In this document: positions 25,690 to 35,300 of the stretch, in pieces
Numbering within the stretch: position 1 is the first letter of the stretch
How the letters are laid out: each line of letters opens with the position of its first letter
Assembly: GCA_036274675.1 (NCBI GenBank)
Contig: DASUFE010000008.1
Span: 1-62,382, forward strand
Length of the DNA: 62,382 bases
Reading direction: 5' to 3'
Source: DASUFE01 sp036274675
GTDB lineage: Bacteria; Pseudomonadota; Gammaproteobacteria; HTCC5015
The notes under the pieces: generated by a model
Database searches by the model: none
What the model was told of the DNA's origin: nothing
Seen by the model: the letters and a program-made list of their open reading frames with translations, nothing else
Position numbers and translations under genes: made by a program

Positions 25690-27222
25690 CTATATAGAAA
25701 GAATGTTATGCAGGACCTGCGGGTCTATCGGTTTTAAAAGATGCGTGTCGAAGCCCGCCTGCAGCGTCCGTTCGCGGTCACCGGGCTGGCCGTAGCCGGT
25801 GATGGCAATCAGCTTTATTTGCGGGGATTCCGCCGCTATTGCGGTGCGGATAGTGCGCGCAACTTCATAACCGGTCATACCCGGCAGGCCGATATCGATC
25901 AGGGCCACGTGGGGATTGACGCGCCGCACCAGCTCCAGGCCGCGCTGGCCGGTGTCGGCGCTGGCGACCTCATGACCCCATACTTCCAGGATCATGCGCA
26001 GCGATTCGCGTATATCGGCATTGTCTTCCACGATGACAATGCGCCGCGGGCGCAATGAATCCTGCGCGGAGGCGGGCTGCTCGATTTCCACCGCGGCGGC
26101 GGAGGCCAGGGGAAAGCGCGCGGTGAAAATCGAGCCCTTGTCCGGGCCTTCGCTGCTGGCCAGCAGGCTGCCGCCATGCAGTTCGGCGAGGCGCCGTGCG
26201 ATGGTGAGGCCGATGCCGAGGCCGCCGCGGGAGCGGGCGAGCGAGCGGTCGTCCTGAGTGAACGGCTGGAACACGGCATTCACCATTTCCGGAGTGAGGC
26301 CGATACCGGTGTCGCGCACGGATACCACGCCGGCGGCGCCTTCTTGCCGGGTCTCCAGCGTGATTTCACCCGGATTGAGGGTAAACTTCGCGGCATTGGT
26401 AATGAGATTGATGACCAGTTGCTCGATGCGCACCGGATCGGCATTGAGCAACAGCGGCTGCCGCGCCAGGTTTATTTTCACCCGGTGGTTGCCGGCCTGG
26501 ATCGCCGGGAGACTGGTATCGACGGCGGCGGTAACCAGGGCGTTCAGATCGACATGCTTGCGCTGCAGTTGCAGCTTGCCGCGTTCGAGGCGCGCCACGT
26601 CGAGCAGGTCGTCCACCATGCGCGACATATGGGTGACCTGGCGATCGAATATGCCGCGTGTCTTCGTGAACGCCGGATCGTCGATATTAAGCCGCTGCTG
26701 CAGATAGACGGCGTTGCGCATCGGCGCCAGCGGGTTGCGCAGCTCATGCGCCAGCATCGCCAGGAACTCGTCACGCATGCGCAGCGCTTCATCACGTTGC
26801 GCCAGCAGGTCGCGCACTTCGAGCTGGCGCGCCCGCGCGCGCAGCGCAACACGCACGGCCGAGATAAGCGTCGCCTGGTTCAGCGGCTGTTCCAGCAGCG
26901 TCAGGTTGCCGGAATTCGGCAATATCCGTTCCACCAGCATACCGAGCCCCACGCTGTCGGGGCCTATCAGAATGAGCGGTATATCCGACCACGCGGGCTG
27001 GTTCTCGATCATCGTGCGCAATAACGGCAACTCATCCTCGGTCAGCGCGTCGCCCCCGATTACGATACATCCGATATCCTGCGGTATGGACTTGCAGAGT
27101 GCGCCGATACTTTCGTAGGCGCGCATCCGGATACCGGCCTGCTCCAGCAGCTCGAGGGCGAGCCCGGCGTCGGCCGTATTCGCCGTAACCAGTGCCGCGC
27201 TCAAAGTTACCGTTTCCATCAT
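25690..27222 (-). CDS. Hybrid histidine kinase with pseudo-receiver and C-terminal receiver
   Basis: 510 residues. The N-terminal 130 residues look like a receiver domain without a clear phospho-Asp (ALVTANTADAGLALELLEQA; CIVIGGDALTEDE). HisKA contains EFLAMLAHELRNPLAPMRNA (His near residue 160). HATPase boxes are VINLITNAAKFT, VRDTGIGLTP and GGLGIGLTIARRLAELHGG. A C-terminal receiver has RIVIVEDNADI and VALIDIGLPGMTGYE (phospho-Asp). It is soluble. It starts 10 bases after the KaiC-like gene, so the two form an operon and the KaiC-like protein is a plausible partner. Confidence 0.92.
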   Translation of the reverse strand: MMETVTLSAALVTANTADAGLALELLEQAGIRMRAYESIGALCKSIPQDIGCIVIGGDALTEDELPLLRTMIENQPAWSDIPLILIGPDSVGLGMLVERILPNSGNLTLLEQPLNQATLISAVRVALRARARQLEVRDLLAQRDEALRMRDEFLAMLAHELRNPLAPMRNAVYLQQRLNIDDPAFTKTRGIFDRQVTHMSRMVDDLLDVARLERGKLQLQRKHVDLNALVTAAVDTSLPAIQAGNHRVKINLARQPLLLNADPVRIEQLVINLITNAAKFTLNPGEITLETRQEGAAGVVSVRDTGIGLTPEMVNAVFQPFTQDDRSLARSRGGLGIGLTIARRLAELHGGSLLASSEGPDKGSIFTARFPLASAAAVEIEQPASAQDSLRPRRIVIVEDNADIRESLRMILEVWGHEVASADTGQRGLELVRRVNPHVALIDIGLPGMTGYEVARTIRTAIAAESPQIKLIAITGYGQPGDRERTLQAGFDTHLLKPIDPQVLHNILSI

Positions 27223-27232
27223 GACCGCCGTC

Positions 27233-28723
27233 TTAATTTGTTTCGTGACCTTGAATTTTGTCGCGGGTGCCGAAAAATCTCGGCACGCCCGTCAGCACGC
27301 CTTCGAAATCGACCAGCGGGGGTCCTATGAGCACTCCATTCGGAGTCATCGACAGTTCGCGTATGGTCGTTTCATGCCGGCCGCTGCGCTTTTTGATCAC
27401 CGAGATCGCCTTTTTGATCCCGCCGAGGGCTTCGAAATAGCGCGTCAGAATCACGGTATCGGCCAGATAGCTGATATCGATCGGCACACCCATCGGGCCG
27501 ACCAGGCCATGCTGCGCCATCACCATCAGCGTCATGACGCCCTGCTGGTTAAGATAAGTGACCAGCTCGTGCAGATGCAGGTAGAGATATTCCTCGCTCG
27601 GCACCGCGCTGACATAGCCGTTGAGACTGTCCAGCACGACGACTTTCGTATGCTCCCGCTCGACCGCCTGGCGGATATCGTAGGCAAGTTCCCCGGGGGA
27701 TACCTGCGCCGGATCGAGCTGGCGCAATTCGATCAAGCCCTTATCGATAAGCCCGTCCATATTGAGCGACAGTTCGCGGGCGCGGTTGCGCAGGATATGC
27801 ACGCTTTCATCAAAGGTGTAATAGTTCACTCTCTGGCCGCGCCCGGCGGCGGCATGCGCGAACATGGCGGAGATGGTCGATTTGCCGGTGCCCGCCGGGC
27901 CGATCAGCAGATTGCTGGTGCCGGCATGCAGGCCGCCGCCGACCAGCGTATCCAGCTGCTCGTTCCCGCTCGAAATCATGACATCCTTGAACTCAACGTG
28001 ATGATCGGCGGCGATGAGGCGCGGGAAAACCCGCAGGCCGCCTTTTTTAATGAGGTAGTCGTGATTGCCTTCCTGGAATCTTACGCCGCGCAGCTTGGTG
28101 ACGCTGAGGTAGCGCCGCAATCCGCCGTACTTCACTTCGACCGAAGAGAGCGAGATCGTGCCGTGCACGATGCTCTGCACCTGAATATCGGTGCCGGTGG
28201 CGCTGCGATCGTCGAGCAGCAGCACGGTGCTTTCGCGTTCGGCGAAGCGCTGCTTTAGGGCCAGCACCTGGCGCCGGTAACGCAGCGGATTCTGCGCCAG
28301 CAGCCGCATTTCGGACAGCGAATCGAGCACGATGCGGGAGGGCTTGATACGGTCGACTTCGTCCAGCAGCAGTTTGCTGAGCTGGTTCAGCTCCAGCTCC
28401 GACGATTGAAACAGCGTGTTCTGAGCCTTACCGGCGAGCGCCGCCTCGATCGCGGATAATTCAATGATGTTGATTCCATCGAGGTTCCAGTCGTGAGACC
28501 GCGCAACCGCTGCCAGCTCGGTCTTGGTTTCAGAGAGCGTGACATACAGGCAGCGCTCGTTCCGCCGCACGCCTTCCATCAGGAACTGCAGCGCCAGCGT
28601 GGTCTTGCCGACTCCGGGATTCCCCTCGATCAGGTAGAGGCAGTTTCGGGTCAGTCCGCCCCGCAGGATAATGTCCAGGCCTGTTATGCCGGTGGGGCAG
28701 CTCGGTAATTCGTTTAAACTCAT
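27233..28723 (-). CDS. KaiC-like double ATPase
   Basis: 496 residues from ATG 28723, with two RecA-like KaiC domains. Domain I carries Walker A EGNPGVGKTTLA and Walker B RIVLDSLSEMRLL; domain II carries GPAGTGKSTISA and KVVVLDSLNGYV. The paired catalytic acids of KaiC are reduced: SET in domain I and DES in domain II, each keeping the second Glu. At the C-terminal autophosphorylation region the motif is IDISYLADTVIL, so the Ser equivalent to KaiC Ser431 is kept and the neighbouring Thr is Tyr. No kaiA or kaiB is near. Such KaiC-like proteins with adjacent hybrid kinases are thought to be signalling ATPases rather than clock proteins. Confidence 0.9.
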   Translation of the reverse strand: MSLNELPSCPTGITGLDIILRGGLTRNCLYLIEGNPGVGKTTLALQFLMEGVRRNERCLYVTLSETKTELAAVARSHDWNLDGINIIELSAIEAALAGKAQNTLFQSSELELNQLSKLLLDEVDRIKPSRIVLDSLSEMRLLAQNPLRYRRQVLALKQRFAERESTVLLLDDRSATGTDIQVQSIVHGTISLSSVEVKYGGLRRYLSVTKLRGVRFQEGNHDYLIKKGGLRVFPRLIAADHHVEFKDVMISSGNEQLDTLVGGGLHAGTSNLLIGPAGTGKSTISAMFAHAAAGRGQRVNYYTFDESVHILRNRARELSLNMDGLIDKGLIELRQLDPAQVSPGELAYDIRQAVEREHTKVVVLDSLNGYVSAVPSEEYLYLHLHELVTYLNQQGVMTLMVMAQHGLVGPMGVPIDISYLADTVILTRYFEALGGIKKAISVIKKRSGRHETTIRELSMTPNGVLIGPPLVDFEGVLTGVPRFFGTRDKIQGHETN

Positions 28724-28836
28724 AAAGCGCCATCCCATTTGATGGAAAATAATTTCGAACCGGTTACCTTACCCCAGTCTTGAGCCTATTGCTAAATTTT
28801 TGGAAATCCGGGGATTGGCACTATCAGTCGTTTGCT

Positions 28837-30999
28837 TCAGTGGCCACTATTGCGCCCGGCGATGCTGGCGACGCTGGCCACAAACTCGTCCGCCTCGACC
28901 GGCTTGGTGACATGCATCAGAAAACCGGCCTGCAGGGCGCGGGTGCGGTCTTCGGAGCGGGCGAAGGCGGTCAAGGCGATGGCCGGTATGCGGCGCCCGG
29001 TTTGCTGCGGCACCCGGCGGATAAACTCATAGCCGTCCATTTCCGGCATGCCAATATCGCTGACGATAACATCGGGCTGCTGCCGTTCGAGGATGGCCAG
29101 GGCTTCCTTGCCGCTTTCCGCCGCGACCACGTCGGCGCCGCAATCCTCGAGCACGAAGCGGATGAGGTCGCGGCCGTCGGGCTCATCGTCCACCACCAGA
29201 ACCTTCACTCCCGCAAGATCGGGCGCCTTGAAATCCCGAGGGCCCGGATGCAGCGCCTTCGGGTGCAGCCGCTCCGGGTACTGCGGCTTGCGTTGCACCA
29301 CGGTCAGCGGCAGGTGAATTGAGAAGGTTGCACCCTGGTTATCGCCCGGGCTCGAGGCGCGCACGGTTCCGCCGTGCATCTCGACCAGGTGCTTGACGAT
29401 CGAGAGTCCGAGCCCGAGCCCGCCGTGGCGACGCGTAGTCGAGCCGTCCGCCTGGCGGAAGCGCTCGAACACGTGGTCGATGAATTCCGGTTTGAGACCG
29501 ATGCCGGTGTCCGTCACCGAGATCTCGATATGCGAATTGACGCGTTCCAGCAGCACCTGAATTTTGCCGTTCCTGGGCGTGAACTTGACGGCGTTGGAGA
29601 GGAGGTTCCACATCACCTGCTGCAACCGGCCCGGGTCGCCGGAAATGGGGCCGGCCGCGGGGTCCAGGATGCTTTCGATACGGATGCTCTTGGCATCGGC
29701 CGCCGGTTTGATCGTCTCCAGCGCCGCTTCGATAATGGCCTTGGGTTCCATCGTCTGTACGTCGATGCGCAGCTTGCCGCTGGTGATGCGGCTGGTGTCC
29801 AGCAGATCGTCGATCAGCTGCGCCTGCAGGCGCGTGTTGCGCTCGATGATCTCAAGCCCTTCGCGGATTTGAGCTTCGTCCAGTATGCGCCGCCGCAACA
29901 TCTGCGCCCAGCCGAGAATGGCGGTCAGCGGGGTGCGCAGTTCGTGCGAAAGATTGGCCAGGAATTCGTCCTTAAGGTCGCTGGAGCGCTCGATTTCCGC
30001 GCGGACGGCGCGCTCGTCTTCAAATGCTCTCTGGGCCGCTTCGTACAGGCGCGCATTATCGACGGCGACCGCCGCCTGCGCGGCGATGCCGCCGATCAGG
30101 CGTTCGGCGCGCGCCGTGAATACACCCGTCTTCGAGTGACCGAAGAAAAGCCCGCCGATGACTTCGCCGGAGCGCGAAACCACCGGCACCGCCAGGTAAC
30201 TGCGCACCGGCAGGTGTCCGGGCGGCATGCCGTGGAAGGGCGCCCACTGGCCGTAACGCGGATCCTTGAGCACGTCGTCGCTGCGGATAATCCCCTCGCC
30301 GCGGAAGGTGGGGCCGAACAGCGGCGTCGCGCGCGGGTGATCGAATCTCTCGAAGGCGTCGCGCGGCACGCCTGACAAAGCGTACAACAGGTAGTTTTCG
30401 CCCTTGTCATCAACATTGTTGTAGAAAAAGGCGCCGAACTGCGCGTTGCTGAGTTCGGTCGCGGCGTCGGTAACCGTCTGCAACAGCGACTGCAGGTCGA
30501 GTTTGGAGGCGAGCATGCTGCCGGTCTTGTTCAGCACCTCGAGATGATGCGTTTCTTCATGCAGGGCTTCTTCGGCTCGTTTGCGCTCGGTAATGTCCTG
30601 TACCACGCCGATCATGCCGAGTACTTTGCCTTTCGCATCATAGATGCCGCGGCCCTGGGAAGTAACCCAGATCCGGGAGCCGTCCGGACGATCGATTTTA
30701 TATTCGATATTGTATTGGCTATGGTCGGCGAGGGATTGATCGCGCGCCTGGCGCGCGTGTTCGCGGTCTTCGGGATTCAGGACGCTGCGCATGCGCTCCC
30801 AGCTCATGGGTTCCTGCGGCAGGCCGAAAATCTGCGCCGTGCGGGGTCCCATCGTCACCAGGTCGCTCTTCGCATCCCAGCTCCAGTCGCCCAGCCCGCC
30901 GGCGGCGAGCGCAAGCTGCAGGCGATCCGCGGCTTCGCGCAACAAGGTTTCAGTATTCTTGCCGCGTGCGCGCGGGGTTTTTTTATTGCGTAACTTCAC
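28837..30999 (-). CDS. PAS-GAF hybrid histidine kinase
   Basis: 720 residues from GTG. Domains in order: PAS/PAC (about 20-145; WSWDAKSDLVTMGPRTAQIF, GMIGVVQDITERKRAEE), GAF (about 165-320), HisKA (EFLANLSHELRTPLTAILGW), HATPase (WNLLSNAVKFTPR, VTDTGIGLKPEF, GLGLGLSIVKHLVEMHGG), and a C-terminal receiver (KVLVVDDEPDGRD, DVIVSDIGMPEMDGYE). No membrane segment, so it senses a cytoplasmic signal, with the PAS or GAF binding a cofactor or small molecule. It lies upstream of the kaiC-like gene on the same strand, with a gap of about 110 bases. Confidence 0.92.
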   Translation of the reverse strand: MKLRNKKTPRARGKNTETLLREAADRLQLALAAGGLGDWSWDAKSDLVTMGPRTAQIFGLPQEPMSWERMRSVLNPEDREHARQARDQSLADHSQYNIEYKIDRPDGSRIWVTSQGRGIYDAKGKVLGMIGVVQDITERKRAEEALHEETHHLEVLNKTGSMLASKLDLQSLLQTVTDAATELSNAQFGAFFYNNVDDKGENYLLYALSGVPRDAFERFDHPRATPLFGPTFRGEGIIRSDDVLKDPRYGQWAPFHGMPPGHLPVRSYLAVPVVSRSGEVIGGLFFGHSKTGVFTARAERLIGGIAAQAAVAVDNARLYEAAQRAFEDERAVRAEIERSSDLKDEFLANLSHELRTPLTAILGWAQMLRRRILDEAQIREGLEIIERNTRLQAQLIDDLLDTSRITSGKLRIDVQTMEPKAIIEAALETIKPAADAKSIRIESILDPAAGPISGDPGRLQQVMWNLLSNAVKFTPRNGKIQVLLERVNSHIEISVTDTGIGLKPEFIDHVFERFRQADGSTTRRHGGLGLGLSIVKHLVEMHGGTVRASSPGDNQGATFSIHLPLTVVQRKPQYPERLHPKALHPGPRDFKAPDLAGVKVLVVDDEPDGRDLIRFVLEDCGADVVAAESGKEALAILERQQPDVIVSDIGMPEMDGYEFIRRVPQQTGRRIPAIALTAFARSEDRTRALQAGFLMHVTKPVEADEFVASVASIAGRNSGH

Positions 31000-31483
31000 G
31001 GGTCCCCCGGCATCCTGGTTGCAAACGAGTTACCGGCTGCATATGGACCATTCGACATGAAAAATCGGGCGCGTCATAAGCTTGCGCCAGTCCGGCGGAA
31101 TATTTTCCCGGCATGACGGTCTTTGAAATTTTTTCCAACGATTTGTATTGCTGTTGCATCGGATGATTCGTAGCCCGTTTCCTTGCGAAACTACGTCGGT
31201 ATTTTTAATGTCGCGTAATTTAACACATCCCGCTCGCGGCTGTAGCCAGTGCATACGCAGGCTTCGCAAATTGTGTGCGTTACCGAACATATCGACCGAT
31301 AAAATTGTAATTTTTACCGATTTGTCTTTACATAAATTTCCCTATTTTTCACGGGTTCTTGATAAAAGAAAGAACAAAGTTAAGATACACATCTTGTCCG
31401 AAGACGCCGGACAAATCGGATAAAATTTTTCAACCCCGCAGTTTTCCCGGGTCTTAATTGAGATACACCGGAGAGCGAATGTT
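31000..31483. other. Intergenic region between divergent signalling genes
   Basis: AT-rich spacer between the PAS-GAF kinase and the response regulator gene, presumably holding two divergent promoters. A short dyad TTGTCCG-N7-CGGACAA (31394-31414) lies about 70 bases before the response regulator ATG and could be an operator. No gene was found. Confidence 0.5.
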
Positions 31484-31909
31484 ATGAGTCTGACGAAGCA
31501 TCCAAACAAAACATCTAAAGGATCCACGTCTCATGCAGACGACGCAAAAGGATTGCGCGTGCTGGTGGTTGACGACAACCGTGACGCCGCGGACAGCATG
31601 GCGGCGATGATCGGGGTATTGGGAAACGAGGTGCGCGCCTCCTACAGCGGCTTCGACGTGCCGACTCTCGCCGAAAGTTTCCGTCCCGAATTGGTATTGC
31701 TCGATATAGGGATGCCGGGAATGAACGGCTACGAAGTTTGCCGCGAGCTGCGCAAGACGCAGGGCGACGCCATGCACATCGTGGCGCTCACCGGTTACGG
31801 CCAGGAGAGCGATCGCAACCAGTCGGAAGCCGCGGGCTTCGACGAGCACCTGGTGAAACCGATCACCCTGGATTCTCTCCAGCGGGTGCTGGCGGCCGCC
31901 AGGCTCTGA
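31484..31909 (+). CDS. Single-domain response regulator
   Basis: 141 residues: a receiver domain with the acidic pair LVVDDNRDAAD, phospho-Asp in ELVLLDIGMPGMNGYE, Thr in IVALTGYG and Lys in HLVKPITLDSL. There is no output domain. A 25-residue polar N-terminal tail precedes the domain. A good ribosome site (CCGGAGAG) is present. It is followed 57 bases later by a PAS-kinase-receiver gene, so it probably shuttles phosphoryl groups within that pathway. Confidence 0.92.
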   Translation: MSLTKHPNKTSKGSTSHADDAKGLRVLVVDDNRDAADSMAAMIGVLGNEVRASYSGFDVPTLAESFRPELVLLDIGMPGMNGYEVCRELRKTQGDAMHIVALTGYGQESDRNQSEAAGFDEHLVKPITLDSLQRVLAAARL

Positions 31910-31966
31910 CAGGACGCGAATTAAAAACCACGGGGCGTCCGGTCCCGGCGCAACATCAACAGGATC

Positions 31967-33595
31967 GTGATAAAGGTGACAACGGGTGTGAATCGCGCGG
32001 CGGAGTTGCAGCAGGAGCAGATGATCGCGCTGTTCACGCAGGCGCCGAATCCCGTGGTAATGCTGCGCGGCCCCGACTATGTCATAGAGCTTGCCAATCC
32101 TCATGTCTGTAAAGTCTGGGGACGCCGGCACGAGGACGTCATCAACCGGCCGCTGCTGGACGCACTTCCCGAACTGCGCGGCCAGGTGTTCAAGGACATG
32201 CTCGATAAGGTCATGCGCACGGGCATCCCGCAAGAGGGGAAGGAGGCGCCCGCGCGGCTCGACCGCCGCGGCGACGGCGATTTCGACACGGTCTATTTCA
32301 ATTTTGTCTATGCGCCGGTGCGTAACGCAGCGGGCGCGGTCGACGGCGTGCTCGTGATCGCTTTCGACGTCACCGACGAAGTGGCCGCGCGCCGGCAGGT
32401 GGACACGCTGCGCAGTCAGGCGGAAGCGGCGAATCGCGCCAAGGACGAATTCCTGGCCATGCTCGGCCATGAGTTGCGCAATCCGCTGGCTCCCATCGTC
32501 ACCACGCTGCAGTTGATGCGGCTGCGCGGCATGCAGTCGGCGGAACTCGAAGTGCTCGAGCGGCAGGTCGGACATCTGACGCGCATGGTCGACGATCTGC
32601 TGGATGTCGCGCGCATTACCCGCGGCAGGATCGAGCTGCGCAAGCGCCGTATCGAAGTAGCCGAAGCCGTGATCCGGGCGATGGAGCTGACGAGCCCTCT
32701 GCTCGAACAGCGCGGCCACCAGGTCGACCTGCAGGTCGCCCGCACCGGACTGGGCGTGATCGCGGACTGTGAGCGGCTGGCGCAGGTCTTCGCCAATATC
32801 CTGACGAACGCGGCCAAGTACAGCGAAGCGGGCTCGCGCATAGCGGTAAGGGCCCGCCGCGTGGAGGACCGGGTGCAGATCAAGATCAGGGATCATGGAA
32901 TGGGCATTCATCCTGAGCTGATCGATTACGTGTTCGACCTCTTTATGCAGCAGCCGCAGACTCTGGCACGCTCCCAGGGCGGTCTGGGCCTTGGTCTTGC
33001 AATCGTACGCAATCTGGTGAAGCTGCATGGCGGCAGCGTGCATGCGCACAGCGATGGAGTCGGTAAGGGCAGCGAATTTACCGTGGAACTGCCGGCCGTC
33101 AAGGGCGCGGTCTATGTGCAGATGCCGGGACGCAACCTGCCGTTGCATCTGAGCAGCATCCAGAGCCGCCGCATTCTGGTGGTGGACGACAATGCAGAAC
33201 TCGCAACCACCTTGTGCGAGGCTTTGCAGACGCTCGGCCACATCGTGGCCATGGCCTGCGACGGCCCGGCCGCGCTCAATGTTGCGAAGAGCTTCAGGCC
33301 GCAGGTCGGCCTGCTCGATATCGGCCTGCCGGCCATGGACGGTTATGAACTGGCGCAGCGCCTGCGCGGGCTGCCGCATCTGCAGCCGATCCGGCTCATC
33401 GCCACCAGCGGCTATGGGGTGGAGATCGACCGCCAGCGCGCGCGCGCGTCGGGCTTCCAGACCCATCTGGAGAAACCGATCGATCTCACCCGATTGCACC
33501 GCATGCTGGCGCCTGCCCTGATGAAACGACCCGGCGGTTTGGCGCGCAGGATCGGCCGGGGCTATCAACCCAGCCTGCCTTTCGAAAAGGAATAG
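31967..33595 (+). CDS. PAS hybrid histidine kinase with C-terminal receiver
   Basis: 542 residues from GTG; a later GTG about 24 bases downstream is also plausible. A PAS domain (about 18-145; LFTQAPNPVVMLRGPDYVIE) leads to HisKA EFLAMLGHELRNPLAPIVTT. HATPase boxes are FANILTNAAKYSE, IRDHGMGIHPEL and GGLGLGLAIVRNLVKLHGG, and the C-terminal receiver has RILVVDDNAELA and VGLLDIGLPAMDGYE. The architecture and sequence are close to the hybrid kinase at 25690, so the two are probably paralogues. It is soluble. Confidence 0.92.
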   Translation: MIKVTTGVNRAAELQQEQMIALFTQAPNPVVMLRGPDYVIELANPHVCKVWGRRHEDVINRPLLDALPELRGQVFKDMLDKVMRTGIPQEGKEAPARLDRRGDGDFDTVYFNFVYAPVRNAAGAVDGVLVIAFDVTDEVAARRQVDTLRSQAEAANRAKDEFLAMLGHELRNPLAPIVTTLQLMRLRGMQSAELEVLERQVGHLTRMVDDLLDVARITRGRIELRKRRIEVAEAVIRAMELTSPLLEQRGHQVDLQVARTGLGVIADCERLAQVFANILTNAAKYSEAGSRIAVRARRVEDRVQIKIRDHGMGIHPELIDYVFDLFMQQPQTLARSQGGLGLGLAIVRNLVKLHGGSVHAHSDGVGKGSEFTVELPAVKGAVYVQMPGRNLPLHLSSIQSRRILVVDDNAELATTLCEALQTLGHIVAMACDGPAALNVAKSFRPQVGLLDIGLPAMDGYELAQRLRGLPHLQPIRLIATSGYGVEIDRQRARASGFQTHLEKPIDLTRLHRMLAPALMKRPGGLARRIGRGYQPSLPFEKE

Positions 33596-33648
33596 AGCCG
33601 GTTAAGGAACCCTCTGATTTATTCAGAGCTTCCGCGGCACAGGATGCG

Positions 33649-33686
33649 GCGGCATTTTCAACGCATAACGCGTTTGAAAATGCCGC
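33649..33686. terminator. Bidirectional terminator-like hairpin
   Basis: A 13-bp perfect stem (GCGGCATTTTCAA with TTGAAAATGCCGC), extended inward by ACGC/GCGT around a small loop, lies between the convergent hybrid kinase and emrB-like genes. No long U tract follows, so termination is probable but not certain. Confidence 0.5.
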
Positions 33687-33752
33687 AAAGCGTCTTTATA
33701 TATGCGGCTCATGCTCTGAAAATTCAGGGATGACATTCAGAGCTGCCCGAAC

Positions 33753-35300
33753 TTACTCCGCCGCCGGCATGGACGCAGTTTCTCCGCCATGACGCTGGAC
33801 CTTGCCCAGCAGCAGCACGAAGGGCAGCATGATCATAAAACTCCATGAGACCATGACGAAGGCGTCGACCAGTCCCTGCATCCGGGACTGGCGCCCCAGT
33901 TCGCGGGCGAGGATCGCGATCGCGCCGGGGTCCGTGGGCTTAAGGCCCAGCCCGGCGAGGTACTCCGGCAGCGCGGCGTTATAGACGCTGATATGGCCGC
34001 CGAGCTCGTTCCACGCCACCTGGGTCTGGCGCGCCATCATGGTGATGATGACGGAAATGCCAATCGACGAACCGAGCGTGCGCGTGAGGCTGTAGATGCC
34101 GGCGGCCTCCGCCGAATATTGCGGCGGCAGCGTCGAGAATGCGATCGTGGAGACCGGCACGAAGATCAGCCCGATGCCGAAACCCTGCAGCAGCACCGGC
34201 CACACCAATGTCCAGGTGTCGACGTAGAGACTGTAATGCGTCATCGCATGCGAGCCGGCGAAGCCGAGCAGCAGCCCGGCGGCGACGAGGTAACGCGGCT
34301 GCACGCGGTTGATGATGCGCCCCACCAGCATCATGCTGAGCATGCTCGACACCCCGCGCGGCGCCATCAGCCAACCGGTCGTGACGGTGGGATAGCCGAG
34401 CAGGCTTTCGATCAGCATCGGCTGCAGCACCAGGGCGCCGAACATGCCGAGCCCGAACAGAGTCATCAACAGCATCGCGGTCGCGAAGTTGCGGTCGCGG
34501 AAAATATTGAGATGGAACAGGCTTTCCCCGCGGGTCGTCGCCGCATGCCAGATAAAGCCGCCGAAACCGGCGGCGGCCACCAGCGCGGCCAGCTGTATCA
34601 TGCGTGAATCGAACCAGTCCCGCTGGTTGCCATAGTCGAGGACGAACTGCAGGCCGGCGATGCCGGTTATGATCAGCGCCAGGCCGGTCCAGTCCATGGC
34701 GCGCGAGCGGCGCGGCGTGTCCGGCACCACGCGCCAGGCGAGTAACAGCGATACCAGCCCGACCGGCAGGTTGATGTAAAAAGTCCAGCGCCAGTCGATG
34801 ATTTCGGTCAGGTAGCCGCCGAGCGTCGGCCCGGTAATCGGGCCGACCATCACGCCGATGCCCCAGATCGCCATTGCACGGCCGCGGTCCCGCGGCGGAA
34901 ATGTCTGGACCATGATCGATTGCGACAGCGGAACGAGCGCGGCGCCGAACATCCCCTGCAGCAGGCGGAACAGCACCATTTCGCCGAGGTGGGTCGCAAT
35001 GCCGCACAGACCCGAAGCCAGCACGAACCCGCCGATAGCCAGCAGCAGATACCCGCGCTGGCCGAGACGGTCGGTGGCGTAACCGGTGAGCGGCATGAAG
35101 ATCGCCGAGGCGACCAGATAACTGGTCAGCACCCAGGCGATCTGCTCCGGCGTGGCGCCGAGATCGGCCTGCATGTGCGGCAGCGCGACATTGACGATGG
35201 TGGTGTCCAGCGCCTGCATGATCGTGGCCGACATGACCGCCAGCGAAACCAGAATGCGATGCCGGCTCGCGCCGGTTGGCGCGGCGCCGTTCGTCATCAT
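33753..35300 (-). CDS. DHA2-family drug:H+ antiporter (EmrB/QacA type)
   Basis: 515 residues with 14 expected membrane spans. The start ATIMQALDTTIVNVALPHMQ is the DHA2 motif D1, followed by motif A GYATDRLGQRGYL, WRWTFYINLPVG and a motif C-like GPITGPTLGGYLTE. It would form an EmrAB-TolC-like tripartite efflux pump with the upstream membrane fusion protein; an outer-membrane component is not encoded here. It overlaps the fusion-protein gene by four bases. Confidence 0.92.
   Translation of the reverse strand: MMTNGAAPTGASRHRILVSLAVMSATIMQALDTTIVNVALPHMQADLGATPEQIAWVLTSYLVASAIFMPLTGYATDRLGQRGYLLLAIGGFVLASGLCGIATHLGEMVLFRLLQGMFGAALVPLSQSIMVQTFPPRDRGRAMAIWGIGVMVGPITGPTLGGYLTEIIDWRWTFYINLPVGLVSLLLAWRVVPDTPRRSRAMDWTGLALIITGIAGLQFVLDYGNQRDWFDSRMIQLAALVAAAGFGGFIWHAATTRGESLFHLNIFRDRNFATAMLLMTLFGLGMFGALVLQPMLIESLLGYPTVTTGWLMAPRGVSSMLSMMLVGRIINRVQPRYLVAAGLLLGFAGSHAMTHYSLYVDTWTLVWPVLLQGFGIGLIFVPVSTIAFSTLPPQYSAEAAGIYSLTRTLGSSIGISVIITMMARQTQVAWNELGGHISVYNAALPEYLAGLGLKPTDPGAIAILARELGRQSRMQGLVDAFVMVSWSFMIMLPFVLLLGKVQRHGGETASMPAAE

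Noticed and set aside
29374..30375. Long plus-strand frame opposite the PAS-GAF kinase
   Set aside because: Shadow of the kinase; the HisKA and HATPase boxes are on the minus strand.
31454..33568. 704-codon open frame on the minus strand
   Set aside because: It lies opposite the response regulator and hybrid kinase, whose motifs are all on the plus strand. High GC at third positions creates such mirror frames; the mirror has no motif.
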